Under the pieces are notes generated by a model, which was not told the DNA's origin, ran no database searches, and saw nothing but the letters and a program-made list of their open reading frames with translations. Source: Tausonia pullulans (taxonomy: Eukaryota; Basidiomycota; Tremellomycetes; Cystofilobasidiales; Mrakiaceae). Taken from it: DNA of 64,000 bases. The first letter of the stretch is position 1; every line of letters begins with the position of its first letter. Of the stretch, positions 1 through 10,956 are shown piece after piece. Location of the stretch: contig OX637631.1 in assembly GCA_951802195.1 (NCBI GenBank), positions 1-64,000 of the forward strand, in the 5' to 3' direction. The position numbers and the translations under genes are program-made.

Positions 1-195
1 GACCGACCCAACCTACCGACCCAACCTACCGACCCAACCTACCGACCCAACCTACCGACCCAACCTACCGACCCAACCTACCGACCCAACCTACCGACCC
101 AACCTACCGACCCAACCTACCGACCCAACCTACCGACCCAACCTACCGACCCAACCTACCGACCCAACCTACCGACCCAACCTACCGACCCAACC
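1..195. repeat. 13-bp tandem repeat, telomere-like orientation
   Basis: Fourteen perfect head-to-tail copies of a 13-base unit (CCGACCCAACCTA on the + strand, TAGGTTGGGTCGG on the minus strand) run from base 3 to 184, followed by an 11-base partial copy to 195. Bases 1-2 do not fit the unit. The C-rich strand is the + strand, which is the orientation of a telomere at the left end of a chromosome, and the G-rich strand has GG/GGG clusters as telomeric DNA does. The unit is not TTAGGG. An ordinary subtelomeric minisatellite is the alternative. Confidence 0.9.
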
Positions 196-640
196 AGGAC
201 TGACGTCGTCAAATGAGAGGACGTCAAAAGGCGCTTCTGCCGAGGAGGTGGAGGCCAGAGGGACGGCAGCGGGCTGAGAAATCGAGCAAGGACCGCATCG
301 TTGTCGTAGATCGCCGCCGTAGGGAGAGGCGCACCGTACGGAAAAGGCCAGTCCTGTTCGGGAAGCGTACCGAGAATGGAAGCGACGGTCGACGCCGAGA
401 ACTCGTACGGCTGGAAGCTGGCCTCCCGGGGCTCGTTCGTCGGCCAGATGCACGTCCGACCTCCCTTCCGACAGCGGTCGCACGCGTAGGAGCCATTGAC
501 CAGACTCCAACGTTCGTCACATTTGAACTTGCCTGGAAGAGGGCCCAGGGCAAACTGTCAGGTGGAGCGCGACGGCGGGAAGGGGTCGAGCTGCGGAGGG
601 AAGGGAGACGGACGACGTCGGCACACCAGGCAGCCTTCAA
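156..640 (-). pseudogene. Truncated Zn2Cys6 transcription factor (DNA-binding domain remnant)
   Basis: Two minus-strand exons rebuild a full fungal binuclear zinc cluster. The upstream exon (about 640 down to 614) encodes GCLVCRRR. An 81-base intron (613-533) follows, and the second exon (532 down to the stop at 158-156) encodes KFKC, then CDRCRKGGRTCIW. The cysteine spacing is CX2CX6CX12CX2CX6C, as in Gal4-type regulators. After the cluster only about 90 residues follow, and the frame ends inside the 13-bp array at the left window edge, so the usual middle-homology region is missing. No in-frame start was found: a stop lies upstream of the first cysteine, so another 5' exon is needed. It is probably a gene broken by the array. 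A short regulator of the neighbouring pectinase genes cannot be excluded. Confidence 0.6.
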
Positions 641-1675
641 GATCAGACGAGTTCAGCCCAGGAACGACGTCACGGACAAGTCAGGTTGTTCATTGACCTG
701 TCCGAGTCCTCTCCTTTCAAGCCTCATGCGCGGCGGGCTGTGCGTCGACAGGCATGTCAAGCGGCCGGGGGAGAGAGGAGAGCGCGAGGGAAGGTCGGTA
801 CTGGCAACTTGGAGCCGTGCGGGTTGCCCCCGTAACCTACCGACCGGTAACTGTTTCTAGGTCGATGGCGGAGGCGAGCGTTGGGGGAGGGGAGGACCGA
901 CGAAGAGAGGGCGTAAGAGGCTATCGAGGGATGCTTGTCGTTGGGTGACAGCTGGACGAGGACGACAGGATCAGCCGCGCACCGGCTGCGCCCACCGTGC
1001 GACAACGACGGTCCAGCCCAGAGGACCCGCAGACAGCATGACGGCAAGACAGGACCTAGCCAGGCCGTCCAGAGGTCTCGCCTCAACGTGTCCAGCCATC
1101 CGGAATCACCACGAGCTGTAAAGGGGAAGGCGCACGATGGCGGACTTGTCCTCGCAGCGGGCACGTTGGAGCTTCGTTTGTTCCTACCTCGCCCTAGCCT
1201 TGGACCGCTCAACTAACTTAAGCTGGCCTTGCTCCTTTGATTGACACTCCCCCTGCATTAGCGTGGTCAGCAGCAGAAGTCTCAGCTGACGAGCTTGACT
1301 GGGGACGGTGCCCGGTCGGTCTTCGGTGAGCTCCTCCTCTCCGACGCCGCTGCTTCGCCCTGGACGCCTACTGACCCTGCATCTCTTGATCGATCAGGAG
1401 AACGCTCGCCCCTCGACAAGGAACCGATCCTGGACCTGCTCTCCTCCTGGCGTACTACAGCCTGAATGTGGAAGAGGGGACCCCGCTCGCGCTCACTTGT
1501 TCGCCAAGCGCCGTCTGTCGACAATGGCAGACGCTCGGCGAAGAGTGAGTACGTGAACGCTGCCCGAAAAAGATCCTGCGCATTGGTTTCTTGCTAGTAG
1601 AAGATACTTACTTCCACAGATCTTTCTTCCACTACTGGACCACTGAAATTGAAGCTCCCCTGAACTTGTCCGCAG
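641..1675. other. No gene assigned
   Basis: Open frames of up to 151 codons occur on both strands, but none shows a recognisable family or a convincing splice model. The missing 5' exon of the zinc-cluster gene (minus) and the missing N-terminal part of the GH3 gene (+) should fall here or upstream, but I could not identify either. Confidence 0.5.
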
Positions 1676-2160
1676 CACCGCCGCGTCGCCCTCCTTTCGA
1701 TCCGTCTCCGCCTTCCGCCAGAAACCAACGAGCCTTTCGACGGCCAAGGCGACCTCTATGGCATCATCTACACCGCTGGAGTCACCTTCAAGAGCACTAG
1801 ATCTCGCGAGGCTGCTGAAGTCGCTCAGACAGTGAGTGGTCGAAGGAGGAAGAGGGAGGGAGGGAGGAACGGAAGGGATCAATCAGTTGACTGACCTGCC
1901 AACCCACTCACTCCTTCCAGTATCTCACCTTCCCCGACTCAGATTCCGACCAGCCTCCTCGCCTCCTCCGCGGCTTCTGCAAGGAGAAGTACGCCGCCGG
2001 CGAGTCTCAGACGCTCACATTCCCCCTTCGAGCCAGGGACATGGCCGTCTGGTCCGTCGAGAAGCAGACCTGGTACATCCCCGCGGGAGAAATCAAGTTC
2101 TCCATCGGCTCCTCGTCGCGCAATCTCCCCCTTTCAACCACGCTCACGGTTGGTTTTTAG
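1676..2160 (+). pseudogene. GH3 beta-glucosidase, C-terminal fragment (fibronectin type III-like domain)
   Basis: Two exons (about 1676-1831 and 1921-2160, stop 2158-2160) encode the end of a glycoside hydrolase family 3 beta-glucosidase. GH3 C-terminal signatures in order are SREAAEVAQTYLTFPD, PPRLLRGF, GESQTLTFPLRARDM, then WYIPAGEIKFSIGSSSRNL just before the stop. This is the FnIII-like domain that closes the fungal cellobiase fold. The 89-base intron (1832-1920) has GTGAGT and CAG ends and keeps the frame. The two large N-terminal catalytic domains, with the nucleophile Asp, are not found upstream, so this looks like a 5'-truncated relic. A misassembly near the repeat array would look the same. 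Confidence 0.72.
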
Positions 2161-4880
2161 TGTGTGCCCTCGTTCTCAGCCATCCCTGATCTACATTTTG
2201 GGTATTCTTATTCTAACTTGATGTATCCGTTGTGTGGATATACAAATCGGCTTTTTTGTGTATGTGACTGCTTCCCTATTCTATCTGTCTCCGGTGGCCT
2301 GCCTGGATCTCGCGAACACTCCACCTCGGCTCTACTACTCCTGACCACTTGCGCGCCTGCACTCCGGCACCTTCGGCCTTTCATACTCTCGACTTTCTGC
2401 GCGGTTCGCCTTCCCAGCCTCTTCTTTACTTTCTCAGCATACCGACCCAACCTTCTTCTTCTTTCTTTCCCCACATCATCCCACGTGTGTTACTTCGTTA
2501 TCCTTCCTTTTCCTCCATCATCATCTGTCTTGCACTCTTTGCTTTCTCATCCTTCCCCCTGTTGTCCCGTCATGTCACACCCTTTTGCCTTTTCATCCCT
2601 ATCATCCCCTTCATCCCCTCTCATCAATGAAATTGCCAGTGCATCTTACATTTTGTTCTGCACTCTGATTATCATTTGTACCCGACAGATCTACCCAAGA
2701 TCTCGAAGCCAGCCCGTGCCACCTCCACCATTTCAGTTCCACTCCTCCACCAACCCCAATCTCCGCTCTTCTCTTAACCTCCTCGGCCCTCGACCCTTGA
2801 GTTATTTCTGACACTCACCCGCCGCCTCTTTGGGACGGATTCTGCAATCATGTTCACGCTGGTGCCTGCCTGTCGGGAGACGAAGTATGAGGAATGGAGT
2901 TCATCCTGATAATCATTCTGACTCAAAGCCCAGTAGCAGGCACTAAAGTGGATTGCAAGAGATATAATTGCATAAGACAAACTTTGTTAGGATGGGCTCA
3001 AGGGTCAAGGAATGGCAGGAATGGGTAAGAAGAGGGGCGTAGGTGAAGCAGCAAACTGAAGTGCTGGCATCGACACAGGCTCGCTTCAAGGTCTTGGGCA
3101 TGTCTGTTGAGTCCAAATGAAAGTCAGAATTGTTAAGGTCAAAGGTTCGCCCTGGGGTCCAATGTGGATGCAAGCTTGCTTCGATATCTTGGGCTGGTTT
3201 GTCGAATCCAAATGATAGTCAGGTTATAGAACAAAAGGTACGAGGAACTGAGCGTCTTGTGGGCTAATGGTAAGAAAACAAAGAGTGTGTGACAGTGTGG
3301 CTGAAGAGAGGCTAAAAAGATGGAAGCTGAGCCAACAAGGGCGCTGTTACACAGACGCGGAGCCGAGGTGGCGGGTCTGCAAAATTCTGCAGCCACATAG
3401 GCGCAGAGCCTATGTGGTGAACCCGTAAGATCCTGACACTCTAGGTCTCCGCGAATCGCACCTTCCAACAAGAATGCAGAACAGAAGTTACGATGAGCTG
3501 CGCGTTTTATGGACGGGGGTGAGAACAAGGAAGGGTTGGCAAGAACCCAGGAGCAATGAATGTGGAACAGATGGGACAAAATCAGGAACGAAGAGACGGA
3601 AGTGCTGAGAGAAAGAAAAGCTACACCGGCGCCGAGTTGGCCAGGCGCAGGACCGAGGTGGCAACTTCAAGAGATCCTGACAAAGTAGCCACTAGTGACA
3701 GGAACATGATCCTAAAACAAACTGTGCTTCGACTTCGTTCTTCAAATTTCTTTCTCAGAGATTTCGATCTTTGACTGTGAAAGGCTTTGCCCGTTGGTTT
3801 GGAATCAGACATAATGGCACAAGGAGCAAGGGTGAGTGAGTCCAGGAGTAAGGCACTTCGAAGCGCATTCAGGACGAGAAACGGTCAGCCCGATGGCAGC
3901 GAGTGCGACGTGTCATCGATGGAGGTCAAACAGCCTGCGAAAAACCGATGAAGGCATGGGGAGAGATAGGGTGAGAGCCCACCTGCTTCGAATGATTCAG
4001 AGTTGTTTAGGTTAAAGGGGAAGCAGGACACGGCTTTCTCCGATCCTTCCCTACTCGTCGAGCTTTCTTTCTCGTCAGACGCACGCTCTCCTCTCTACCA
4101 CGACTCCCTCTTTTCGTCTTCTGGCATGTTTTTGCTCGCCATTGGTCCCGGAGACTCCCTTGAGCCATCCTAACTCGTTCCAGGGGGGTTCCAACTCTGG
4201 CATTCACGCCAAGCTCTCTGCTGGCAGGCGTCTTGCTGGCAGGCGTCTTGCCTTCGCATCCCGCCCGGTGCCCTCTCGTTTAGAATTGGTCCCATATTTC
4301 ACCGGCTGGTCGCCTCGGACATCGATGTCTCGTAAAAGCTTGGGCTTGAAAGAATAATCCGCGTAATCTTGGCCTTCAGTTCATTCCTGTCGCAGCATCG
4401 TCGGAGTCGTTATGTTCTCTAGGTGTTTTTCTGCCACAGACCGGACACTCCGGGCCGGCCGCCAAGGGAACGAACGGCCCGGAGTTTGTAGACGCTCAGG
4501 TGAGCCGACAGGAGGCTTACCACGAGAGCTCAAACTCGAGGCCGGCATTTCACAGAGGTTTCAGTTTATTTCTGCACCTACATTAGGCTAGTATTGAGGC
4601 TTGCTTGGTCCCGTGATCTGGTACACGTCCCATCCCCTTGTTTTCGCGCCGGCCGGCCCGCGCACGCGACGCGATGCTGCTCTGATTCGCATATTTATTG
4701 AGGCCATAGTCGCTCTTGACGATCGTGATCTGACATATCTCAACCTCCAACACTCACCATCATTTATCATCACTCTACTTTTCTTTTTCCTCTTTCAGGG
4801 CTGCTAGGTGCGACAAGAGATGGCGGTCCCTATCCTGACGCCGCTCCTTGCTGACACCTCTTCCCTCTCCTCTCGCCAGC
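2161..4880. other. Gene-poor stretch with decayed repeats
   Basis: No gene is supported here. Base composition is lower in GC than the flanks and the + strand is pyrimidine-rich at 2300-2800. The stretch contains the diverged repeats described separately (about 2480-3700), a 15-bp direct duplication (tgctggcaggcgtct twice, about 4218-4247) and, at the right, the promoter and leader of the polygalacturonase gene. Open frames up to 215 codons are pyrimidine-tract artefacts. Confidence 0.6.
2480..3700. repeat. Family of diverged ~65-bp and longer repeats, direct and inverted
   Basis: A segment of about 65 bases occurs at 2651-2715 (+) and, reverse-complemented, near 3170-3235 and 3080-3140. Shared words include TCATTTG and CCCAAGA followed by TCGAAGC or TTGAAGC. 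A fourth partial copy lies near 3480-3520 (minus). The two rightmost copies share longer flanks: CCGAGGTGGC recurs at about 3362 and 3653, and GATCCTGACA at about 3430 and 3672, suggesting a degenerate unit of roughly 245-290 bp. No coding capacity, terminal repeats or target duplications were recognised. This could be a relic non-autonomous element or a subtelomeric repeat. Confidence 0.5.
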
Positions 4881-7183
4881 ATGATCCCCGCTAATCTTCT
4901 TATCGCCTCCCTCGCCGGAGCTGCTGCCGTATCGGCAACCCCTACTGTCCACAAGCGATGCACCGGATTCATCAACTCCATTGCTGACGTCCCTGCGTGA
5001 GCCCCTTGACCGCGTTGACGTTGAATCTATCCGGTCGCTCATGTCCTACCCACGTTCCTTCTACTCCAGCGCTAAGAACTGTACTAAGTGAGGCAAACCT
5101 ACAGACCTTTCAGTTTCAGTCAGGCTGAATCGTTCTCTCGCAGTATCGTCATCAACTCCTTCGTACGTCGCTTTGGGTCTTTGTTTCATGCGCACGGGCG
5201 CCGTCGCTGACTTCGACTCTGTCTCCCATCAGACGGTCCCGGCACAGACGATCTTCGACATGACAAAACTTCTGCCCGGGACTCAAGTACGGGTTAATGG
5301 AGATGTCACCTGGACCGGAGAGGCTATCAAGGGGTGGCTTGGACCTCTGTTCACCATCGATGGTAGGTCTTTCGCTGGGCTTTTTCGGGTCATCCTGTCT
5401 TTTTCACCTGACCGTCATTCGCCTTCCAACAGGTACAAACATCACATTCGACGTGCGTCCTCTCGCTTGTGCTCTCTTTTACCCTCCTGTCTGTTCCTTA
5501 TCCTCACCTTCACTCACCCTTAAACAGGGTCGTGGACACACTTTCGATGGCCAGGGAAAGAAGTAGTGAGTTGTGTCTCACCGAGAGAGCACACTCATCC
5601 TGACTGGTAACTGGCCGCAGCTGGGATGGACTTGGAGGCAATGGCGGTGTCGATAAGCCCAAGTTCATGCGTGTCACTATGAGCGGCACATTCTCGGACC
5701 TCAAGATCCTAAATAGTCCTAAGCACGTCTACTCTATCGGCAATAACAAGGGTCCTCTCGTGAGTGGTGCTCGCTGCGTCGAGTGGCACGACAACTCTCC
5801 ATTGATGGTTTTCCTTCCTCGCTGCAGCTCCTTGAGAAGCTCCTCGTCGACAATACCGGTGAATTGTGCAGGACCTCGCCTCGTGCAGTTCAAGGCGCCA
5901 GCTAACCAGCAAGCCTTTATTCTAGCCGGCGACGAATTGATGCCGTCCGGCATCACGTATGGCCACAATAGCGATTGCTTCGACGTCTCCGCCACCGGTG
6001 GCACAACGATCCGGAAGAGCAAGTGCAAAAGTGAGTCAGACAGAATGCTCTGGCTAGCAATTTGGGTCCAGAACCAGGCGGAAACCCCTACGCGCAGCGA
6101 ATGCGTCTGGAACGTCCCGGGTGCTCTGCTGCTCCCCCTCGAATACCACTACTCCCCCGATTCCAGTCTCCATTCGTCCCTGCTTCCTTCCCCCTGTTCT
6201 CCAAACCTTGTTCCTGACAAATTTGATACCCCTCCCTCAGATCAGGACGATTGCCTGGCCATAAATTCGGGCAATAACATCAAGTTTCTCAATAACTACT
6301 GCTCCGGCGGCCACGGTATTTCTATTGGTAGCATCGCCTCTGGCAAGGTGAGCGCTTGGTCTACCCCATCTCCCTGTGTACATTCTCACTCTCTTCCGCT
6401 CTTAGACAGTCTCGAATGTCCTCATTTCCAAGAACACGGTCGTCCGCTCGGAGAACGGCCTCCGAATCAAGACGGTCGTCGGTGCGACGAACGCCTCTGT
6501 TTCCGACGTGAGTCCCGCTTACGATGCTGTTCATTCGCTCCCCCAACAATCCTCTGGCGCTATTTTATCCAAAATGGAGAGAATGGATTCGGTGAAGGAG
6601 GAAAGCGAAATCGGAGTGGCTTTATTTGGCGCGCCGACGTCTTCAGGTGCTTCTCAGTCAAACATTGACCTTTTGGACCCTTTTTCATTGTGTTCAGATT
6701 ACGTATGAGAGCAATGACGTGAGTGGCATCACCGTCGCGGGGCTGATAATCCAACAGGACTATCTTGTGAGTCCTTTCGGGCTTCGATTGCCCAATTGGG
6801 ACTGACTGGAGATGCGACCTGCAGAATGGAGGACCCACTGGTCAGCCCTCGGACGACGTCCCTGTGAGTCTCCTCAACTTCCACCTGCTTCGACACTTGG
6901 CCTGACTCCCCACCACCTGCCTGTCCAGATCAAGAACATCGTCTTTTCGGGTGGTCGGACCAAGTGTGTTTTCGCGTTGCCTTTCTCGCCTGGCCCTGGC
7001 GTAGCTGACTCTCCAAAACCCATCAGGATCTCTGTCAATGATGACGCGAAGCCCATCTATATCCTGTGCGGCGCCAATACTTGCGAAAACTTTGACTTCA
7101 CCAAGCTCACTGCCACGGGCGGCCGTAACGCCACCGTCGTTCCCGAGGCCCTCAAAACTCAGATCAAGGGCCTCAAACTCTGA
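4881..7183 (+). CDS. Secreted endopolygalacturonase (GH28)
   Basis: This enzyme hydrolyses alpha-1,4 bonds in homogalacturonan outside the cell. Fifteen exons fit: 4881-4996, 5070-5087, 5144-5162, 5233-5362, 5433-5452, 5528-5565, 5621-5759, 5828-5858, 5926-6030, 6241-6347, 6406-6507, 6698-6766, 6825-6863, 6929-6963, 7027-7183. The start encodes a signal peptide ([19 protein letters not shown]) followed by a Lys-Arg Kex2-type site. All four GH28 signatures are present: GHNSDCFDV (NxD), QDDCLAI (DD), GGHGISIGS (GHG) and NGLRIKT (RIK), plus IQQDYLNGGPTG near the end. It appears intact. Exons 2, 3 and 5 are only 18-20 bases long. Length is normal for the family (about 370 residues). It belongs with the two PL1 lyases and the GH3 relic as a pectin-degradation gene. 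Confidence 0.93.
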
Positions 7184-8995
7184 GGCGGCGTTCCCGTATC
7201 CTGTTTCTTGTGTAACTTCTCACATTTTCCCAGTGTTCCTAGTCTCTTGTCCTCTTACTTGTCAAGTTCCAGTCCGTATTTCATCCGGTGCATTGTTCCG
7301 ACTCTCAAAGATCGCCAGCGCCTGTTGCGCTACGATCCTACCTGCATTTCAGCTCGTCGCCACAACGCGTGTTCACCTTGGTTTCGCTCAAGAAAGTTGC
7401 GATCCTCTCCTCCATCGCTCTTCAGTCATTGCTACCCAATAGCTGACCGTGTTTAACGTGAGATCAGGAACACGTTGCACCTGCTTTTCGAGTCACCGGC
7501 TTTCACCGCGCTAGTCCCTAACCTCGTCCTCGACCTCGAGCTCCGTCTGCAACGCACTTTCCCCTTTTCACACCTCACCCAGCATTCTCCAGCTCGAGAT
7601 CTGGGGACGAGCCGCTTGAAATAGGCGATCTGGTCCAAAACCACTGTCGAAACGAGGAGGGCGTCCTTCCCGGCCGGAGGTCGCGTCTTCGACCCGAGTG
7701 AACGCATTTGGTCTCCCGCATGCCCGATCTTCTGCAGTTGATCAGTCTCAACATGCCGATATTGAGCACAGTCCACATGGCTAGGTCTCAGTAGGCAAGC
7801 AAGGCAGTGCAGGACACGAGTCTGGCGCCCTTCCTGGCGCGCGTGTTCTCGTGGCTTCGAGTGAAAAGCATTGACGGCCAAAGGCGGCGCCTCAATGGGG
7901 CTGGGCTGGAGATATACAGGTCTAGGTGACAAACTATCAACGGAAAATACAGGGACGTCCCCGAATCCCTAGCACCAGGTGCTTGTCACAGATGCATGAG
8001 TGGTGGAAAGGGGCTCGGCTACCAAAGGACTGGTTGACAGCGGCGTCCGCAGCCTTAGGGTCAGGCTTCGGCCACTGCCGCCCCTGGACTTATCTGCTTC
8101 TCGGAGGTCCGCCCCCTATGACCATTCACTTCTTCTACAAACATACGCTTCCCCTTTTCCGCCTCCCCATCTTGTCTATCCCCGCTGACTCTAGCCCTGT
8201 GGACGGTGCTGCCGAGATCGACCACCGAAATTGCACATCGTCTTGCTTCCGCCTCATCTCGTTTTTCACAGACTGATCCATCAGCTTTATCAGCTTCCGG
8301 TGGTATCAGCTCGTCCCGTGGTCAGGTCACATCGGACATCGTTGGTCCCTTCTAGACTGGCGAGCCTTTCACTCGAATCGATTCTCACCCTGCTTTCTCG
8401 TCTGACAGCCTGCGCCTTCTCCACCCCATCGACCTTGCTGGATCCGTAGCGACCGCGGCTGCCACTGCTGTCGGAAAGGCATACAGATCGGTATGGCTGT
8501 CGTGCGACAATGCGGCTCGCGAGAGAGTAGGTATGGACAGAAGGGAAGCCATTCAGAGTTTCTAACAAAGGAATCACGTCGGTGGCTAGTTACCACGAGC
8601 CCCGAGTGATGAGGCATCCAACTCGCTTCGATGAAAGGGAGAAATTCTAGCCGTCCACTTTCAGCAGCTCCCTCGGCCAAGCATCTAGAGCGCGCGATCA
8701 TGAGTTTAGAGGCCATTGAATGATATCAAAAGCGTCTCAGTTGAACGAAGGGGAGATGGACAGCCGGTAGATGACCTGCCTCGCGCATTTATTTGCCTTC
8801 ACGCGCCTGCAGGCGACGAGCGCTCGACGCGTCGTCCCTGCTTTGCCTCAACCACCATCGCCCCTCGCCCATCCTCTCGCCTGGATCCTCTCCCGCCTCA
8901 GTCTCAGATCAACTAGCTTCTCTCGCTACCTTCTACTACCCATCACCGTTGGCTCCATCGCTCGATCGCCCACGACTCGCTTCCCTTCGGCCAGC
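7184..8995. other. No gene assigned (3' flank of polygalacturonase, 5' flank of POL31)
   Basis: Nothing here matches a family I recognise. Minus-strand open frames at 7453-7932 and 8369-8716 and short + frames lack family motifs and coherent splice models. The last ~250 bases upstream of 8996 are pyrimidine-rich and are presumably the POL31 promoter and leader. Confidence 0.5.
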
Positions 8996-10306
8996 ATGTC
9001 GTTGACTCAAACGCGTCCCGAGACCGCGTTCGCGCCGATGCCTGAGGCCCAACGCGGCTTCCAACTCAAGGGCCTCACCAAGGCCTAGTGAGCCGACACA
9101 GATCTCCTTGACTTGCGCGGAGCAGTTGCTGAAGGAGGCGCTCTTTGACGCGTATCTGTCCCATCCTCCCCCCTTCCCCCATCAGCAACCACCAGTACGC
9201 CAACATGTATTTCTCGCGGCTCTTTGAACTGTCTGGGGTCGTCAAGAAGCGGGCGCACGAGAAGTGGAACGGTGCCAAGGGCACGTCTGATGAAGGGAAC
9301 AGCTTGCAGGTTCTGGCATCCGACTGACGTCCGACGACGCTTCGCTTGTCGTCTCATTTATTGCAGGTAACCCTCAGCTCGTCGAGCGTAATCTGGACGT
9401 GCAGCAGGGCCAGCTGTGCTACATTTTTGGCACCATCTACATGGACATGCCCCTAAAGCCGAACGTCCTGGAGGATATCAACAAGGATGTGAGCAACGGC
9501 GCGTCACGCACCTCCCGATCACCTCGCCTCGTTGACCTATCGCCTTCCCCCTGCTGCCTTCCATCCAGAAATGGGTCATCGCCCCTCCTCCTCGCGCGCG
9601 ATACTTCTCAGACGAGGACGAAATTCTGCTGGAGGACGAGAGCGGTCGTGTCCGGCTCGTCGGTGAGCGGATAAAGAACGTCAGCCTGGTCACGGGTGAG
9701 AGCACACTCGCAACGCTTCTGTCTGTCCCTTCGTCTGACTTCCGCTATCCTTAGGCGTGATTGTTGCTGTGCTCGGGTACGAGGCCTCGGCGGGCGAGTT
9801 TGAGGTCATCGACATCTGCTTTCCGGGCGTCCCACCGCATTGGAAGCCCTCGCTCTCGTCAGCGGGGGCTTCGTCGCCAAAGAAGACTCTGGACGCAATG
9901 GACGTCAACGAGAGCAAGGGTGAGTGTCCTTTTTTTTCTCCGCGACATTGACCCTCACGTGCTGATGATGCTGTACCTGCTGCAGAAGATGCGGCGAAAG
10001 ACGACGCTGGGAGTTGGGTGGCGATCGTCTCTGGCCTCGAGATCGCTGGTGGCGGAGGAGTCTCGGATCTACAGCTCGAGCTGCTTGTCGACTGGTTGAC
10101 AGGCGAGGTTGACGCCGAACCTTCCGTACGTGGGAGCGTGCAACTACCCCTTCTCTTTTGCCCACAACTGATTATCTTTTCACAGGGTGACGAGGTGGCG
10201 TCGGGCGGAACGATCTCCCGTCTCATCCTTGCTGGCAACTCGCTCGCCCCGCCGACGCAAGTCATCGATCCGACCAAGACGGTTCGTCCGTCTCTCACTT
10301 ACTTGT

Positions 10307-10343
<37 letters not shown>

Positions 10344-10956
10344 CTACCCAAATCTGACATTCCTCACTCCGCACTCACTTAGAAAGTCTACGGCTACGAT
10401 GCCTCAACCTACTCGACGCTCCCTATCTCGACGCTCGATTCCCTCCTCTCATCACTCACCCCTCTCCTCCCGATTCACCTCCTCCCTGGCCCCTCCGACC
10501 CAGCAGCCATCACCCTCCCTCAACAAGCCATTCCGCGGCTCATGTTCGCCTCTTCCTCCCGCAGCCCCTCCTTTCAGACGCATACGAACCCGTGCTGGTT
10601 CGAGGTCGGCGGGAAGGCGTTCTTAGGAACGGGTGGCCAGCCGATCGACGACATGTTCAAGTACGTCGAAGGGGAGGACAGGTTGGCTCTTGCAAAAGCG
10701 ACCTTGGAGTGGCAGCACATGGCGCCAAGCGCGCCGGACACGCTCTGTGAGTCGAGCAGTCTTGCTTCGCCTCCTCTTCCTTTTTGCGTCACATGTATCG
10801 ACCGCCACACTAACGTCTCGTGTCCGCGGAACCGTCCCTCCCCCCCCCCCCCCCTTCCTAGGGTGCCACCCGTTCGACGACCGCGACCCCTTTATCATGC
10901 AGCACGCCCCAGACGTCTACTTCATCGGCAACCAACCCGAGTTCGCGACCGCGCTC
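8996..10956 (+). CDS. POL31: DNA polymerase delta subunit 2 (small subunit), 3' end in assembly gap
   Basis: This is the second subunit of replicative DNA polymerase delta, a nuclear scaffold for the catalytic subunit. Nine exons fit: 8996-9087, 9186-9309, 9378-9488, 9569-9695, 9755-9919, 9986-10125, 10186-10281, 10383-10746, 10862-10956. Family signatures include QQGQLCYIFGTIYMDMPLKP and SWVAIVSGLEIAG, followed by the calcineurin-like phosphodiesterase-type fold, then NPCWFEVGGKAFLGTGGQP, then DPFIMQHAPDVYFIGNQPEF. The frame is open into the run of N at 10957. The missing tail in this family is short (tens of residues) and could fit in the gap. Intron 7 holds a CT dinucleotide run (10312-10339). 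The start at 8996 follows a pyrimidine-rich leader. The third exon uses acceptor ...CCTCAG at 9377 to keep frame; that splice is less certain. Confidence 0.9.
10312..10339. repeat. (CT)14 microsatellite in POL31 intron 7
   Basis: About 14 uninterrupted CT dinucleotides lie within the pyrimidine tract of intron 7 of the POL31 gene, followed by a short T-run. Confidence 0.9.

Noticed and set aside
1-195. CRISPR array at the left edge
   Set aside because: The 13-bp units are directly adjacent with no spacers, and the genome is clearly eukaryotic.
2164-2811. 215-codon + frame with many Ser, Leu, Phe and Pro
   Set aside because: It comes from a long pyrimidine tract, has no family match, and overlaps repeated non-coding sequence.
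7453-7932. 159-codon minus frame between polygalacturonase and POL31
   Set aside because: No motif or intron structure, and no similarity I recognise.
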